Source of the DNA: Pseudomonas sp. Gutcm_11s | GTDB taxonomy: Bacteria > Pseudomonadota > Gammaproteobacteria > Pseudomonadales > Pseudomonadaceae | DNA: 64,000 bases | Assembly: GCF_028649395.1 (NCBI RefSeq) | Contig: NZ_JAQSUW010000016.1 | Location: 406,719-470,718 of the forward strand | Reading direction: 5' to 3' | Shown: one piece after another, positions 52,492 through 61,508 of the stretch | Layout of the letters: every line of letters begins with the position of its first letter | How positions within the stretch are numbered: position 1 is the first letter of the stretch | Translations under genes and position numbers: made by a program | Notes under the pieces: model-generated | Databases searched by the model: none | Told to the model about the DNA's origin: nothing | What the model saw: the letters and a program-made list of their open reading frames with translations, nothing else

Positions 52492-53961
52492 ATGCTGCGC
52501 ATCAGCCAAGAAGCACTCACCTTCGACGACGTTCTGCTCATCCCCGGTTACTCCGAGGTCCTGCCCAAGGACGTCAGTCTCAAGACCCGCCTGACCCGTG
52601 GCATCGAGCTGAACATCCCGCTGCTGTCCGCAGCGATGGATACCGTCACCGAGGCGCGTCTGGCCATCGCCATGGCTCAGGAAGGTGGCATCGGCATCAT
52701 CCACAAGAACATGACCATCGAGCAGCAGGCTGCCGAGGTGCGCAAGGTCAAGAAATACGAGGCCGGCGTGGTCAAGGACCCGATCACCATCGAGGCCAAC
52801 GCCACCGTACGTGACCTGTTCGAGCTGACCCGCCAGCACAACATCTCCGGTGTTCCGGTGCTGTCCAACGGCGACCTGGTCGGCATCGTCACCTCCCGTG
52901 ACGTGCGCTTCGAGAACCGCCTGGACGCCCTGGTGCGTGACGTGATGACGCCGAAAGAGCGCCTGGTCACCGTCAAGGAAGGCGCCGCCAAGGAAGTCGT
53001 GCGCGAGCTGCTGCACAAGAACCGTATCGAGAAAGTGCTGATCGTCGACGACGCCTTCACCCTCAAGGGCATGATGACCGTTACCGACATCGAGAAGGCC
53101 AAGGCCTACCCGCTGGCCAGCAAGGACGACCAGGGCCGCCTGCGCGTCGGCGCCGCTGTCGGCACCGGTGCCGATACCGGTGACCGCGTTGGTGCACTGG
53201 TCGCCGCTGGCGTCGACGTGATCATCGTCGACACCGCCCACGGCCACTCCAAGGGCGTGATCGACCGCGTGCGCTGGGTCAAGGAGAACTTCCCGCAAGT
53301 CCAGGTGATCGGCGGCAACATCGCCACCGGCGAAGCCGCCAAGGCCCTGGCCGAGGCGGGCGCTGACGGCGTCAAGGTCGGCATCGGTCCGGGCTCCATC
53401 TGCACCACCCGTATCGTCGCCGGCGTCGGCGTACCGCAGATTTCCGCTGTGGCCAACGTCGCCGCCGCTCTGGCCGGCACCGGCGTACCGCTGATCGCCG
53501 ACGGTGGCATCCGCTTCTCCGGCGACCTGGCCAAGGCCATCGCCGCTGGCGCTTCCGCCGTGATGATCGGCTCCATGCTGGCCGGTACCGAAGAGGCTCC
53601 GGGCGAGGTCGAGCTGTTTCAGGGTCGCTCCTACAAGGCCTACCGCGGCATGGGCTCGCTGGGCGCCATGGCCCAGGCCCAGGGCTCCTCGGACCGTTAC
53701 TTCCAGGACTCCGCGGCCGGTGCCGAGAAGCTGGTGCCGGAAGGCATCGAAGGTCGCGTGCCGTACAAGGGCGCGATGGGCGCCATCGTGCATCAGCTGA
53801 TGGGCGGCCTGCGTGCCTCCATGGGCTACACCGGCAGCGCCTCCATCGAGGACATGCGCACCAAGCCGCAGTTCGTGCGCATCACCGGCGCCGGCATGGC
53901 CGAGTCGCACGTACATGACGTACAGATCACCAAGGAAGCGCCCAACTATCGCGTTGGCTGA
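52492..53961 (+). CDS. guaB: inosine-5'-monophosphate dehydrogenase
   Basis: Oxidises IMP to XMP, the rate-limiting step for GMP. 489 residues from ATG 52492. N-terminal EALTFDDVLLIPGYSEVLP, two CBS domains (about 95-205), the catalytic loop GPGSICTTRIVAG with Cys304, and the flap YRGMGSLGAM. Followed at 75 bases by guaA. Confidence 0.98.
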   Translation: MLRISQEALTFDDVLLIPGYSEVLPKDVSLKTRLTRGIELNIPLLSAAMDTVTEARLAIAMAQEGGIGIIHKNMTIEQQAAEVRKVKKYEAGVVKDPITIEANATVRDLFELTRQHNISGVPVLSNGDLVGIVTSRDVRFENRLDALVRDVMTPKERLVTVKEGAAKEVVRELLHKNRIEKVLIVDDAFTLKGMMTVTDIEKAKAYPLASKDDQGRLRVGAAVGTGADTGDRVGALVAAGVDVIIVDTAHGHSKGVIDRVRWVKENFPQVQVIGGNIATGEAAKALAEAGADGVKVGIGPGSICTTRIVAGVGVPQISAVANVAAALAGTGVPLIADGGIRFSGDLAKAIAAGASAVMIGSMLAGTEEAPGEVELFQGRSYKAYRGMGSLGAMAQAQGSSDRYFQDSAAGAEKLVPEGIEGRVPYKGAMGAIVHQLMGGLRASMGYTGSASIEDMRTKPQFVRITGAGMAESHVHDVQITKEAPNYRVG

Positions 53962-54036
53962 TTCCGAAAGACGCTGTAAACACGGGGCTGACTAACCAGC
54001 CCCGTGTCATTTGTGACTTCGCTACGAGAGACGGCC

Positions 54037-55614
54037 ATGGCCCACGACATTCACGCCCACCGCATCCTCATCCTCGACTTCGGTTCCCAGTACACCCAGC
54101 TGATCGCCCGCCGCGTGCGCGAGATCGGCGTGTACTGCGAGATCCACCCGTTCGACATGGACAACGAGGCGATCCGCGCCTTCGCCCCGCGCGGCATCAT
54201 CCTCGCCGGCGGTCCCGAGTCGGTGCACGAGGCCAACAGCCCGCGCGCGCCGCAAGCGGTGTTCGACCTGAACGTGCCGCTGTTCGGCATCTGCTACGGC
54301 ATGCAGACCATGGCCGAGCAGCTCGGCGGCAAGGTCGAAGGTTCCGACCTGCGCGAGTTCGGCTACGCCCGCGTCGATGTGGTCGGCAAGGCCCGCCTGC
54401 TTGATGGCATCGAAGACCATGTGGACACCGACGGTGTACTGGGTCTGGACGTGTGGATGAGCCACGGCGACAAGGTCACCGCCATGCCCGCCGGCTTCCA
54501 CATCCTGGCCAGCACCCCGAGCTGCCCGATCGCCGCCATGGCCGACGACAGCCGCGCTTACTACGGCGTGCAGTTCCACCCGGAAGTGACTCACACCAAG
54601 CAGGGCGGTCGCATCCTCTCGCGCTTCATCCTCGACATCTGCGGCTGCGAAGCCCTGTGGACCCCGGCCAACATCGTCGAAGACGCCATCGCCACCGTGC
54701 GTGCCCAGGTCGGCACCTCCAAGGTGCTGCTGGGTCTGTCCGGCGGCGTCGACTCTTCGGTAGTTGCCGCGCTGCTGCACCGCGCCATCGGCGACCAGCT
54801 GACCTGCGTGTTCGTCGACAACGGCCTGCTGCGCCACAAGGAAGGCGACCAGGTGATGGCCATGTTCGCCGAGAACATGGGCGTCAAGGTGATCCGCGCC
54901 AACGCCGAAGAGCTGTTCCTCGGCCGTCTGGCCGGCGTCAGCGATCCGGAAGAGAAGCGCAAGATCATCGGCCGCAGCTTCATCGAAGTGTTCGACGAAG
55001 AAGCCACCAAGCTGCAGGACGTGAAGTTCCTCGCTCAGGGCACCATCTACCCGGACGTGATCGAGTCGGCTGGCGCCAAGACCGGCAAGGCCCACGTGAT
55101 CAAGTCGCACCACAACGTCGGCGGTCTGCCGGAGGACATGCAGTTCTCCCTGGTCGAGCCGCTGCGCGAGCTGTTCAAGGACGAAGTCCGCAAGATTGGC
55201 CTGGAACTGGGCCTGCCCTACGACATGGTCTACCGCCACCCGTTCCCGGGCCCGGGCCTGGGCGTGCGCATCCTCGGCGAAGTGAAGAAGGAATACGCCG
55301 ACCTGCTGCGCCTGGCTGACCACATCTTCATCGAAGAGCTGCGCAACTTCGACTGGTACCACAAGACCAGCCAGGCCTTCGTGGTGTTCCAACCGGTGAA
55401 ATCGGTCGGCGTGGTCGGTGACGGCCGTCGCTACGCCTGGGTCGTGGCTCTGCGCGCTGTAGAGACCATCGACTTCATGACCGCTCGCTGGGCGCACCTG
55501 CCCTACGAGCTGCTGGAGAAAGTCTCCAACCGCATCATCAACGAGATCTCCGGCATCTCCCGCGTCACCTACGACGTATCGAGCAAGCCGCCTGCCACCA
55601 TCGAGTGGGAGTGA
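54037..55614 (+). CDS. guaA: GMP synthase (glutamine-hydrolysing)
   Basis: 525 residues from ATG 54037. Class I glutamine amidotransferase: Cys86 in FGICYGMQ and the His/Glu pair in VQFHPEVTHT. ATP pyrophosphatase: P-loop GLSGGVDSSVVAALL. C-terminal dimer domain ends PPATIEWE. Works on the product of guaB. Confidence 0.98.
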   Translation: MAHDIHAHRILILDFGSQYTQLIARRVREIGVYCEIHPFDMDNEAIRAFAPRGIILAGGPESVHEANSPRAPQAVFDLNVPLFGICYGMQTMAEQLGGKVEGSDLREFGYARVDVVGKARLLDGIEDHVDTDGVLGLDVWMSHGDKVTAMPAGFHILASTPSCPIAAMADDSRAYYGVQFHPEVTHTKQGGRILSRFILDICGCEALWTPANIVEDAIATVRAQVGTSKVLLGLSGGVDSSVVAALLHRAIGDQLTCVFVDNGLLRHKEGDQVMAMFAENMGVKVIRANAEELFLGRLAGVSDPEEKRKIIGRSFIEVFDEEATKLQDVKFLAQGTIYPDVIESAGAKTGKAHVIKSHHNVGGLPEDMQFSLVEPLRELFKDEVRKIGLELGLPYDMVYRHPFPGPGLGVRILGEVKKEYADLLRLADHIFIEELRNFDWYHKTSQAFVVFQPVKSVGVVGDGRRYAWVVALRAVETIDFMTARWAHLPYELLEKVSNRIINEISGISRVTYDVSSKPPATIEWE

Positions 55615-55620
55615 TCCGCG

Positions 55621-55652
55621 ACGAGAAGGGCAGCCACGGCTGCCCTTCTCGT
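55621..55652 (+). terminator. stem-loop after guaA
   Basis: 14-bp perfect stem ACGAGAAGGGCAGC / GCTGCCCTTCTCGT with a 4-base loop, six bases after the guaA stop. No T-run follows, so termination may be partial. Confidence 0.6.
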
Positions 55653-55679
55653 ATGTGACAGCTGACAAGGAGAAACGGG

Positions 55680-56294
55680 ATGTTCGGGATCACCGACTAC
55701 GGCGCCTTCGTGGTCGCCTTCGTGGTGCTGCTGATGATTCCGGGGCCGGGCAACCTGGCGCTGATCACCTCCACTGGCAAGGGCGGCGTGCGCGGCGGGC
55801 TGGCCTCGACCTGCGGCATCATCCTCGGCGACCAGGTGCTGATGTGGCTGGCGGTGGCCGGCGTGGCGGCGCTGCTGGCGGCCTACCCGACGGCCTTCCA
55901 TGCCGTGCAGTGGCTGGGTGCGGGCTATCTGATCTGGCTCGGTGCGCGCATGTTGCTGGCCAAGCCGGGCAGCGCGCCGGCGGTGCATATCAGTGCCGGT
56001 CATTACCTGCGCCAGACGGCGGTGATCACCCTGTTCAATCCCAAGGCCATCGTCTTCTACATGGCCTTCTTCCCGCTGTTCATCGATCCGGCCCGGCACC
56101 AGGGGCTGCTGACCTTCGCCGTGATGGCGCTGACGGTGGCGCTGCTGACCTTCATCTATGGCCTTGTGGTGACCCTGCTGACCCGCCAACTGATCGAGCG
56201 CATGCGCGCTCGGCCGCAGCTGGGCAAGGCGCTGGAGCGCCTGGCCGGGATGTGCCTGGTGGGCTTCGGCCTGAAGCTCGCGCTCAGCCGCTGA
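55680..56294 (+). CDS. LysE-family amino acid exporter
   Basis: 204-residue membrane protein with about six helices. RhtB/LysE signature at the start: LLMIPGPGNLALITSTGKGGVRGG in pattern, then GAGYLIWLGARMLL and FNPKAIVFYMAFFPLFID. Substrate is not evident. Confidence 0.9.
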   Translation: MFGITDYGAFVVAFVVLLMIPGPGNLALITSTGKGGVRGGLASTCGIILGDQVLMWLAVAGVAALLAAYPTAFHAVQWLGAGYLIWLGARMLLAKPGSAPAVHISAGHYLRQTAVITLFNPKAIVFYMAFFPLFIDPARHQGLLTFAVMALTVALLTFIYGLVVTLLTRQLIERMRARPQLGKALERLAGMCLVGFGLKLALSR

Positions 56295-56321
56295 GCGTGG
56301 CTGCGCGATCTGTCGCAGCCA

Positions 56322-56356
56322 TTTCTTGAGAATCAGATGCAATTGGTCCGTATAAT
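56322..56356 (+). promoter_or_regulatory. promoter and weak Fur-like site of the ferric ABC genes
   Basis: TTGAGA (56326-56331) and TATAAT (56351-56356) are separated by 19 bases, longer than ideal. A Fur-like 19-mer (about 10 of 19 positions) covers 56322-56340, overlapping the -35 box. Fur control would fit the genes downstream but the match is weak. Confidence 0.4.
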
Positions 56357-56393
56357 CGTCCCGGTAACTGTTTGTTTCAGAGGAAAGTGGCTT

Positions 56394-57413
56394 ATGTCGG
56401 CACATCGAGTAACCGGGTTGGCGCGCGCTATCGGCGCCGCCGTTCTGTCCTGCGGCATGCTGTTCGCCAGTGGCGCGCGCGCCGACGACCCGGTGACCCT
56501 GACCCTCTACAACGGCCAGCACGAGGCCACCGGCAAGGCGGTGGCGGCGGCCTTCGAGAAGAAGACCGGGATCAAGGTGCTGATCCGCAAGGGCGGTGGC
56601 GGCCAGCTGGCCAACCAGATCGCCGAGGAAGGCGAGCGTTCGCCGGCCGACCTGATCTACACCGAGGAAGCGCCGCCGCTGGTCAAGCTGGCCAGCCAGG
56701 GCCTGCTGGCCCAGGTCGACCCGGCGACCCTCGCGCAGATCGACCCCAAGCTGTCGGATGACCAGGGTCGCTGGCTGGGCATCACCACCCGCGTGCGGGT
56801 GCTCGCCTACAACCCGGAGCTGGTCAGCGAGGCCGAGCTGCCGAAGAGCGTGCTGGAAGTGGCCGAGCCTGAGTGGGACGGCAAGATCGCCTTCGTTCCC
56901 AGCAGCGGCGAGTTCGTCGGCCAGACGGCCGCTGTGATCCGCCTCAACGGCCGCGAAGCCGCCGAGGAGTGGCTGGTCGGGCTCAAGGCGTTCGGTTCCA
57001 CCTACACCAACAACGTCATCGCCATGAAGGCGGTGGAGAACGGTGAGGTCGGTGCGGCGCTGATCAACAGCTACTACTGGATGGCGCTCAAGCGCGAGAA
57101 GGGCGAGCTGAAGTCCAAGCTGCACTACTTCGCCGACGGCGATGCCGGCGGCCTGGCCAGCGTCTCCGGCGCGGCAGTGGTGAAGTCGACCAAGCATCCC
57201 AAGGAAGCCCAGCAGTTCCTCGCTTTCATGATCAGCGAGGAAGGGCAGAAGGTGGTGCTGAGCAAGTCGCCGGAATACCCGGTGAACAAGGCCGTGGCCG
57301 CCGACCCGCTGCTCAAGCCGTTCGACCAGCTCAAGCCGCCGGCCATTACCGCTTCCGAGATCGGCCTGGCCGAGGACGCCCTGGACCTGCAGCGCGAAGC
57401 CGGGATGAACTGA
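56394..57413 (+). CDS. Fe(III) ABC transporter substrate-binding protein (HitA/FbpA-like)
   Basis: 339 residues from ATG 56394 with AGAGGAA upstream. Signal peptide to about SGARA. Type II binding protein fold: VTLTLYNGQHEATGKAV, KKTGIKVLIRKGGGGQL, and the metal-binding pair of tyrosines likely in ALINSYYWM (Tyr-Tyr), as in ferric-binding proteins. Binds Fe3+ in the periplasm and passes it to the permease downstream. Confidence 0.9.
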   Translation: MSAHRVTGLARAIGAAVLSCGMLFASGARADDPVTLTLYNGQHEATGKAVAAAFEKKTGIKVLIRKGGGGQLANQIAEEGERSPADLIYTEEAPPLVKLASQGLLAQVDPATLAQIDPKLSDDQGRWLGITTRVRVLAYNPELVSEAELPKSVLEVAEPEWDGKIAFVPSSGEFVGQTAAVIRLNGREAAEEWLVGLKAFGSTYTNNVIAMKAVENGEVGAALINSYYWMALKREKGELKSKLHYFADGDAGGLASVSGAAVVKSTKHPKEAQQFLAFMISEEGQKVVLSKSPEYPVNKAVAADPLLKPFDQLKPPAITASEIGLAEDALDLQREAGMN

Positions 57414-57414
57414 T

Positions 57415-58992
57415 ATGCAGGTGGATGTGCTCGAGCAGGAGCTGCCGGCGCCGCTGCATGTCGGCAGCCGTCGGCGCAAGGCGCCGCCGCTGTGGCTGCA
57501 GCTGCCGGTGCTGGCGTTGCTGCTGGTTGCCGCGTTGCCGCTGTTCTACGTGGTGGCGCGCACCGCTCAGGCCGGCTGGCACGAGGCCTGGCACCTGCTC
57601 TGGCGTCCCTTCGTGTTCGGCCTGCTGGCCAACACCATGAAGCTGATGGTGCTGGTTACCCTGGGTTGCGCGGTGATCGGCATGGCGCTGGCCTGGCTGG
57701 TCGAGCGCAGCGACCTGCGCTGGCGCCGGCAGTGGAACGTGCTGCTGTGCCTGCCGTTCGCTATTCCGTCTTTCGTCGCCGGCTTCACCTGGATTTCCAT
57801 CGGCCCGATGTTCGAGGGCCTGGGCGGTACCGTGCTGGTGATGGTGCTGTCGAAATATCCGCTGGTGTACCTGCCGGTGGCCGCCACCCTGCGCAGCCTA
57901 GACCCGGCGTTGGAAGAGTCGGCGCGCATGCTCGGCTACAACCGCCGGCAGATCTTCTGGAAGGTGACCCTGCCGCTGGTGCGCCCGGTGCTGATGGCCA
58001 CCAGCCTGCTGGTGGCGGTGCACATGCTGGTGGAGTTCGGCGCGCCGTCGATCATGCGCTACCAGACCTTCACCACGGCGATCTACCAGCAGTTCGAGCT
58101 GGAGTTCTCCAACACCAATGCGGCCATGCTCTCGGCGCTGTTGCTGGGCCTGTGCCTGCTAATGCTATGGGGCGAGTTCCGCCTGCGTGGCCGCGGCTAT
58201 GCGCGCACCGGCCAGGGCGTGGCACGCCAGGCGCCGCGTGTGCGCCTGGGCGCCTGGGGCTGGCCGCTGCAGGCGCTGCTGCTGGCGCTGGTGGCGGTGG
58301 GCTGCGGCACGCCCCTGACCATGCTCGGCTTCTGGATCGTTGACGGCAGCTCGGCCAGTTTCCCGGTGGCCGATATCCTCTCCGCCCTGTGGTCGTCGCT
58401 GTCGCTGTCCTTCGGTGGCGCGTTGCTCAGCTGCCTGCTGGCGCTGCCGGTGTGCCTGGTGGTGGTGCGCTACTACGGGCGCATGGCCTGGCTGGCCGAC
58501 CGCCTGCCATACCTGCTGCACGCGCTGCCGGGCCTGGTGATCGCGCTGTCGCTGGTGTTCTTCGCCCTAGGCTACGTGCCGGCGCTGTACCAGACCACCC
58601 TTTTGCTGCTGGTGTGCTACGCGCTGCTGTTCATGCCGATGGCCCAGGGCTCGATCCGCACGGCGCTGGAGAAGGCCTCGCCGCAGCTGGAGGAGGCCGC
58701 ACGCACCCTTGGTCACACGCCGCTGGCGACCTTCTTCAAGGTCACCCTGCCGATCATCTTCCCGGCCATCGGCGCCGGTTTCGTGCTGGTGTTCCTCGAC
58801 TGCATGAAGGAGCTGACCGCCACGCTGATCCTCGGCCCGACCGGCCTGGACACCCTGGCCACGGCCGTGTGGTCGCACACCGGCAACCTCGAATATGCCG
58901 CGGCGGCGCCCTATGCCGCGCTGCTGGTGCTGGTGTCCGGCCTGCCGGTGTATCTGCTGACCACCCGCGCCTATGCGCGGCGCGGTGCCTGA
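57415..58992 (+). CDS. Fe(III) ABC transporter permease (HitB/FbpB-like)
   Basis: 525 residues with 12 predicted membrane helices, a fused double permease. Two ATPase-contact EAA loops: SARMLGYNRRQIFWKVTLPL and AARTLGHTPLATFFKVTLPI. Starts one base after the binding-protein stop. No ATPase gene follows; it must be encoded elsewhere, as for P. aeruginosa-type hitAB. Confidence 0.92.
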   Translation: MQVDVLEQELPAPLHVGSRRRKAPPLWLQLPVLALLLVAALPLFYVVARTAQAGWHEAWHLLWRPFVFGLLANTMKLMVLVTLGCAVIGMALAWLVERSDLRWRRQWNVLLCLPFAIPSFVAGFTWISIGPMFEGLGGTVLVMVLSKYPLVYLPVAATLRSLDPALEESARMLGYNRRQIFWKVTLPLVRPVLMATSLLVAVHMLVEFGAPSIMRYQTFTTAIYQQFELEFSNTNAAMLSALLLGLCLLMLWGEFRLRGRGYARTGQGVARQAPRVRLGAWGWPLQALLLALVAVGCGTPLTMLGFWIVDGSSASFPVADILSALWSSLSLSFGGALLSCLLALPVCLVVVRYYGRMAWLADRLPYLLHALPGLVIALSLVFFALGYVPALYQTTLLLLVCYALLFMPMAQGSIRTALEKASPQLEEAARTLGHTPLATFFKVTLPIIFPAIGAGFVLVFLDCMKELTATLILGPTGLDTLATAVWSHTGNLEYAAAAPYAALLVLVSGLPVYLLTTRAYARRGA

Positions 58993-59124
58993 CAAACGGT
59001 GCGACGAATTGTCCGCCGCCGCGGCCGGCCCGACGCGCTATCGTGCGCGCCGGGGCAGTGCCCGCAGAGGCGCGCCGCCCACCTGATTAGCGCCCGTGCC
59101 GTTTCCGCTTCAGGAGCCTGAATC

Positions 59125-60495
59125 ATGAGCTTCACCCGCAGACAAGTTCTCGCCGGCCTCGCCGGTCTCGGTGTGGTCGGCCTCGGTGCCGGTGGCGTGC
59201 GCTACTGGCTGGGCCGCCCGGAGAACGTCGCGACCCACGACTACGAGCTGATCGCCGCGCCGCTGCAGCTGGAGCTGGTGCCGGGGCACCAGACCCCGGC
59301 CTGGGCCTATGGCGGCCAGGCGCCAGGCCTGGAGCTGCGCTGCCGCCAGGGCGAGCGCCTGCGCGTGCGCTTCATCAACAAGCTGGATGTCGACACCACC
59401 ATCCACTGGCACGGCATCCGCCTGCCGCTGGACATGGACGGCGTGCCCTATGTCTCGCAGCTGCCGGTCAAGCCCGGCGAGTACTTCGACTACAACTTCA
59501 TCTGCCCGGATGCCGGCAGCTACTGGTATCACCCGCATACCGCCAGCGCCGAGCAGCTCGGCCGCGGCCTGGTGGGCCCGCTGATCGTCGAGGAGCGTGA
59601 GCCCACCGGTTTCCGCCACGAGCGCACGCTGAGCTTGAAGACCTGGCACATCGACGAGGAGGGCGCCTTCACCGACTTCCTGGTGCCACGCCAGGCCGCG
59701 CGCGAGGGCACTCGCGGGCGCCTGTCGACGATCAACGGCACGCCGAATCCGACCCTGGAACTGCCGACCGGCCAGGTGGTGCGCCTGCGCCTGATCAACG
59801 TCGACAACACCATCACCTACCGCCTCAACCTGCCGGGTAGCGAGGCGCGCATCTACGCGCTGGACGGCAACCCGATCGAGCCGCGGCCGCTGGGCAAGGA
59901 CTACTGGCTGGGCCCGGGCATGCGCATTGACCTTGCGCTGAAGGTGCCGGCGGCGGGGCAGGAGCTGCCGCTGCGCAACGGACCACTGCGCCTGGCGACG
60001 ATCAAAAGCGTGGCCAGCGCTGAGGTCGCCGGCGACTGGCCGCCGGCGCTGCCGGCCAACCCGGTGGCCGAGCCGGATCTGTCGCGGGCCGAGACCCTGC
60101 GCTTCAACTTCGAGTGGGCGGCGGCGCTGTCCGGCGACGTGAGCAAGGGCGGCAGCTACAAGTACTGGCAGATCAACGGCCAGGCCTGGGACATCACCGA
60201 CAAGACCTGCGCCGACCGCCCCATCGCCAGCCTGAAGAAGGACGGCCACTACATCTTCGTGCTGCGCAACATGGCCCAGTACCAGCACCCCATTCACCTG
60301 CACGGCATGAGCTTCAAGGTGCTGGACTCCGACCGCAGGCAGATCACCCCGTATTTCACCGACACCTACCTGCTGGGCAAGAACGAGACGGCGCGCATCG
60401 CCTTCGTCGCCGATAATCCCGGGGTATGGATGTTCCACTGCCATGTGATCGATCACATGGAGACCGGCCTGATGGCCGCCATCGAGGTGGTCTGA
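59125..60495 (+). CDS. Tat-exported multicopper oxidase
   Basis: 456 residues. Twin-arginine signal (TRRQVLAGLAGLGVVGLG). Four copper motifs: HWHG (about 94-97), YWYHPH (about 135-140), HPIHLHG (about 389-395) and HCHVIDHMETGL at 438-449. The residue at the type 1 axial position is Leu449, not the Met of CueO, as in laccases of higher potential. No Met-rich insert of the CueO type. It follows the ferric ABC genes by 132 bases; a ferroxidase role is possible but only inferred from context. Stop overlaps tadA by one base. Confidence 0.92.
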   Translation: MSFTRRQVLAGLAGLGVVGLGAGGVRYWLGRPENVATHDYELIAAPLQLELVPGHQTPAWAYGGQAPGLELRCRQGERLRVRFINKLDVDTTIHWHGIRLPLDMDGVPYVSQLPVKPGEYFDYNFICPDAGSYWYHPHTASAEQLGRGLVGPLIVEEREPTGFRHERTLSLKTWHIDEEGAFTDFLVPRQAAREGTRGRLSTINGTPNPTLELPTGQVVRLRLINVDNTITYRLNLPGSEARIYALDGNPIEPRPLGKDYWLGPGMRIDLALKVPAAGQELPLRNGPLRLATIKSVASAEVAGDWPPALPANPVAEPDLSRAETLRFNFEWAAALSGDVSKGGSYKYWQINGQAWDITDKTCADRPIASLKKDGHYIFVLRNMAQYQHPIHLHGMSFKVLDSDRRQITPYFTDTYLLGKNETARIAFVADNPGVWMFHCHVIDHMETGLMAAIEVV

Positions 60496-60971
60496 TGCGC
60501 CAACCTAAGATCATCGACCGCAGTCAGGACGAGCGCTTCATGCGCGAGGCTCTGGCCCTGGCCGCCGAAGGCGCGCAGCGTGGCGAGGTGCCGGTGGGCG
60601 CGTTGCTGGTGCAGGATGGTGAGGTGATAGGCCGTGGCTTCAACTGCCCGATCTCGACCAGCGACCCCAGCGCCCACGCCGAGATGGTGGCGATCCGCGC
60701 CGCCGCCGCCGCGCTGCAGAACTACCGCCTGCCGGGCAGCACGCTGTACGTGACGCTGGAACCCTGCAGCATGTGCGCCGGGTTGATCGTGCATTCGCGC
60801 GTCAGTCGGGTGGTCTACGGCACCGCCGAGCCCAAGGCCGGCGTGGCGATCAGCCGTGGACAGTTCTTCGAGCAGAGCTTCCTCAACCATCGCGTGCTGA
60901 TCGAGGGCGGCCTGCTGGCGGAGGAGTGCAGCGAGATGCTCAGCGCCTTCTTCAAGGCGCGCCGCGCCTAG
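60495..60971 (+). CDS. tadA: tRNA-specific adenosine-34 deaminase
   Basis: Makes inosine at the wobble position of tRNA-Arg(ACG). 158 residues from ATG 60495, overlapping the oxidase stop. Zinc deaminase motifs HAEMVAIR and PCSMCAG are complete. N-terminal DERFMREALALAAEGAQRGEVPVGA is typical. Confidence 0.95.
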   Translation: MRQPKIIDRSQDERFMREALALAAEGAQRGEVPVGALLVQDGEVIGRGFNCPISTSDPSAHAEMVAIRAAAAALQNYRLPGSTLYVTLEPCSMCAGLIVHSRVSRVVYGTAEPKAGVAISRGQFFEQSFLNHRVLIEGGLLAEECSEMLSAFFKARRA

Positions 60972-61040
60972 CCGGATTCTTCTTTCGGCGCCGCCCTGCT
61001 GTTAGGCTGCGGCGCATCGTGACTATCGGAGAGTGTGCCT

Positions 61041-61508
61041 GTGAAACAGGGATTGTTGTTGTCGCTGCTGTTGCTCGGGCCTGCTGTACAGGCTGAGCAG
61101 GACAAGGTGTACCTGCTGGCGACCGCTGGGCTCAGCGCCAGCACCATGGCGCAGACAGTGTTCCTCCACGAGCCTGATATCACCGACCTGGCGGGCTGCC
61201 AGGAGGCATTGCGCCAGGGCCAGCGCGATGGCGACTGGCTGAAGTACCACCACATCCTGCGCAAGGACAAGATGAAGGGCTTCACCGTGCAGATGCAGTA
61301 CCGCTGCGTGACCAGTGCGCAGGAGATCGAGCCCTGGTACGAGCGCTCGCGCTATGACCATGCCTATCTGGTCGGGGTCGACGAGGCATCGCGTCTGAAT
61401 GTGCAGCCGATGGACACTATGGCGGCCTGCATGGGCGTGTATCGCAGCCTGTCCGCCGAGCAGCAGGCGAGCAAGCACTGCACCAAGGGTAATCAGCGGG
61501 TGCGCTGA
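61041..61508 (+). CDS. small secreted protein of unknown function
   Basis: 155 residues from GTG 61041 (MKQGLLLSLLLLGPAVQA), eight bases after GGAGAG; the GTG at 61035 is too close to that site. Cleavable signal peptide to about residue 18. Four cysteines (GCQEAL, YRCVT, AACMG, HCTK) probably form two disulfides in the periplasm. No family recognised. Convergent with mltF; the two stop codons touch. Confidence 0.78.
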   Translation: MKQGLLLSLLLLGPAVQAEQDKVYLLATAGLSASTMAQTVFLHEPDITDLAGCQEALRQGQRDGDWLKYHHILRKDKMKGFTVQMQYRCVTSAQEIEPWYERSRYDHAYLVGVDEASRLNVQPMDTMAACMGVYRSLSAEQQASKHCTKGNQRVR

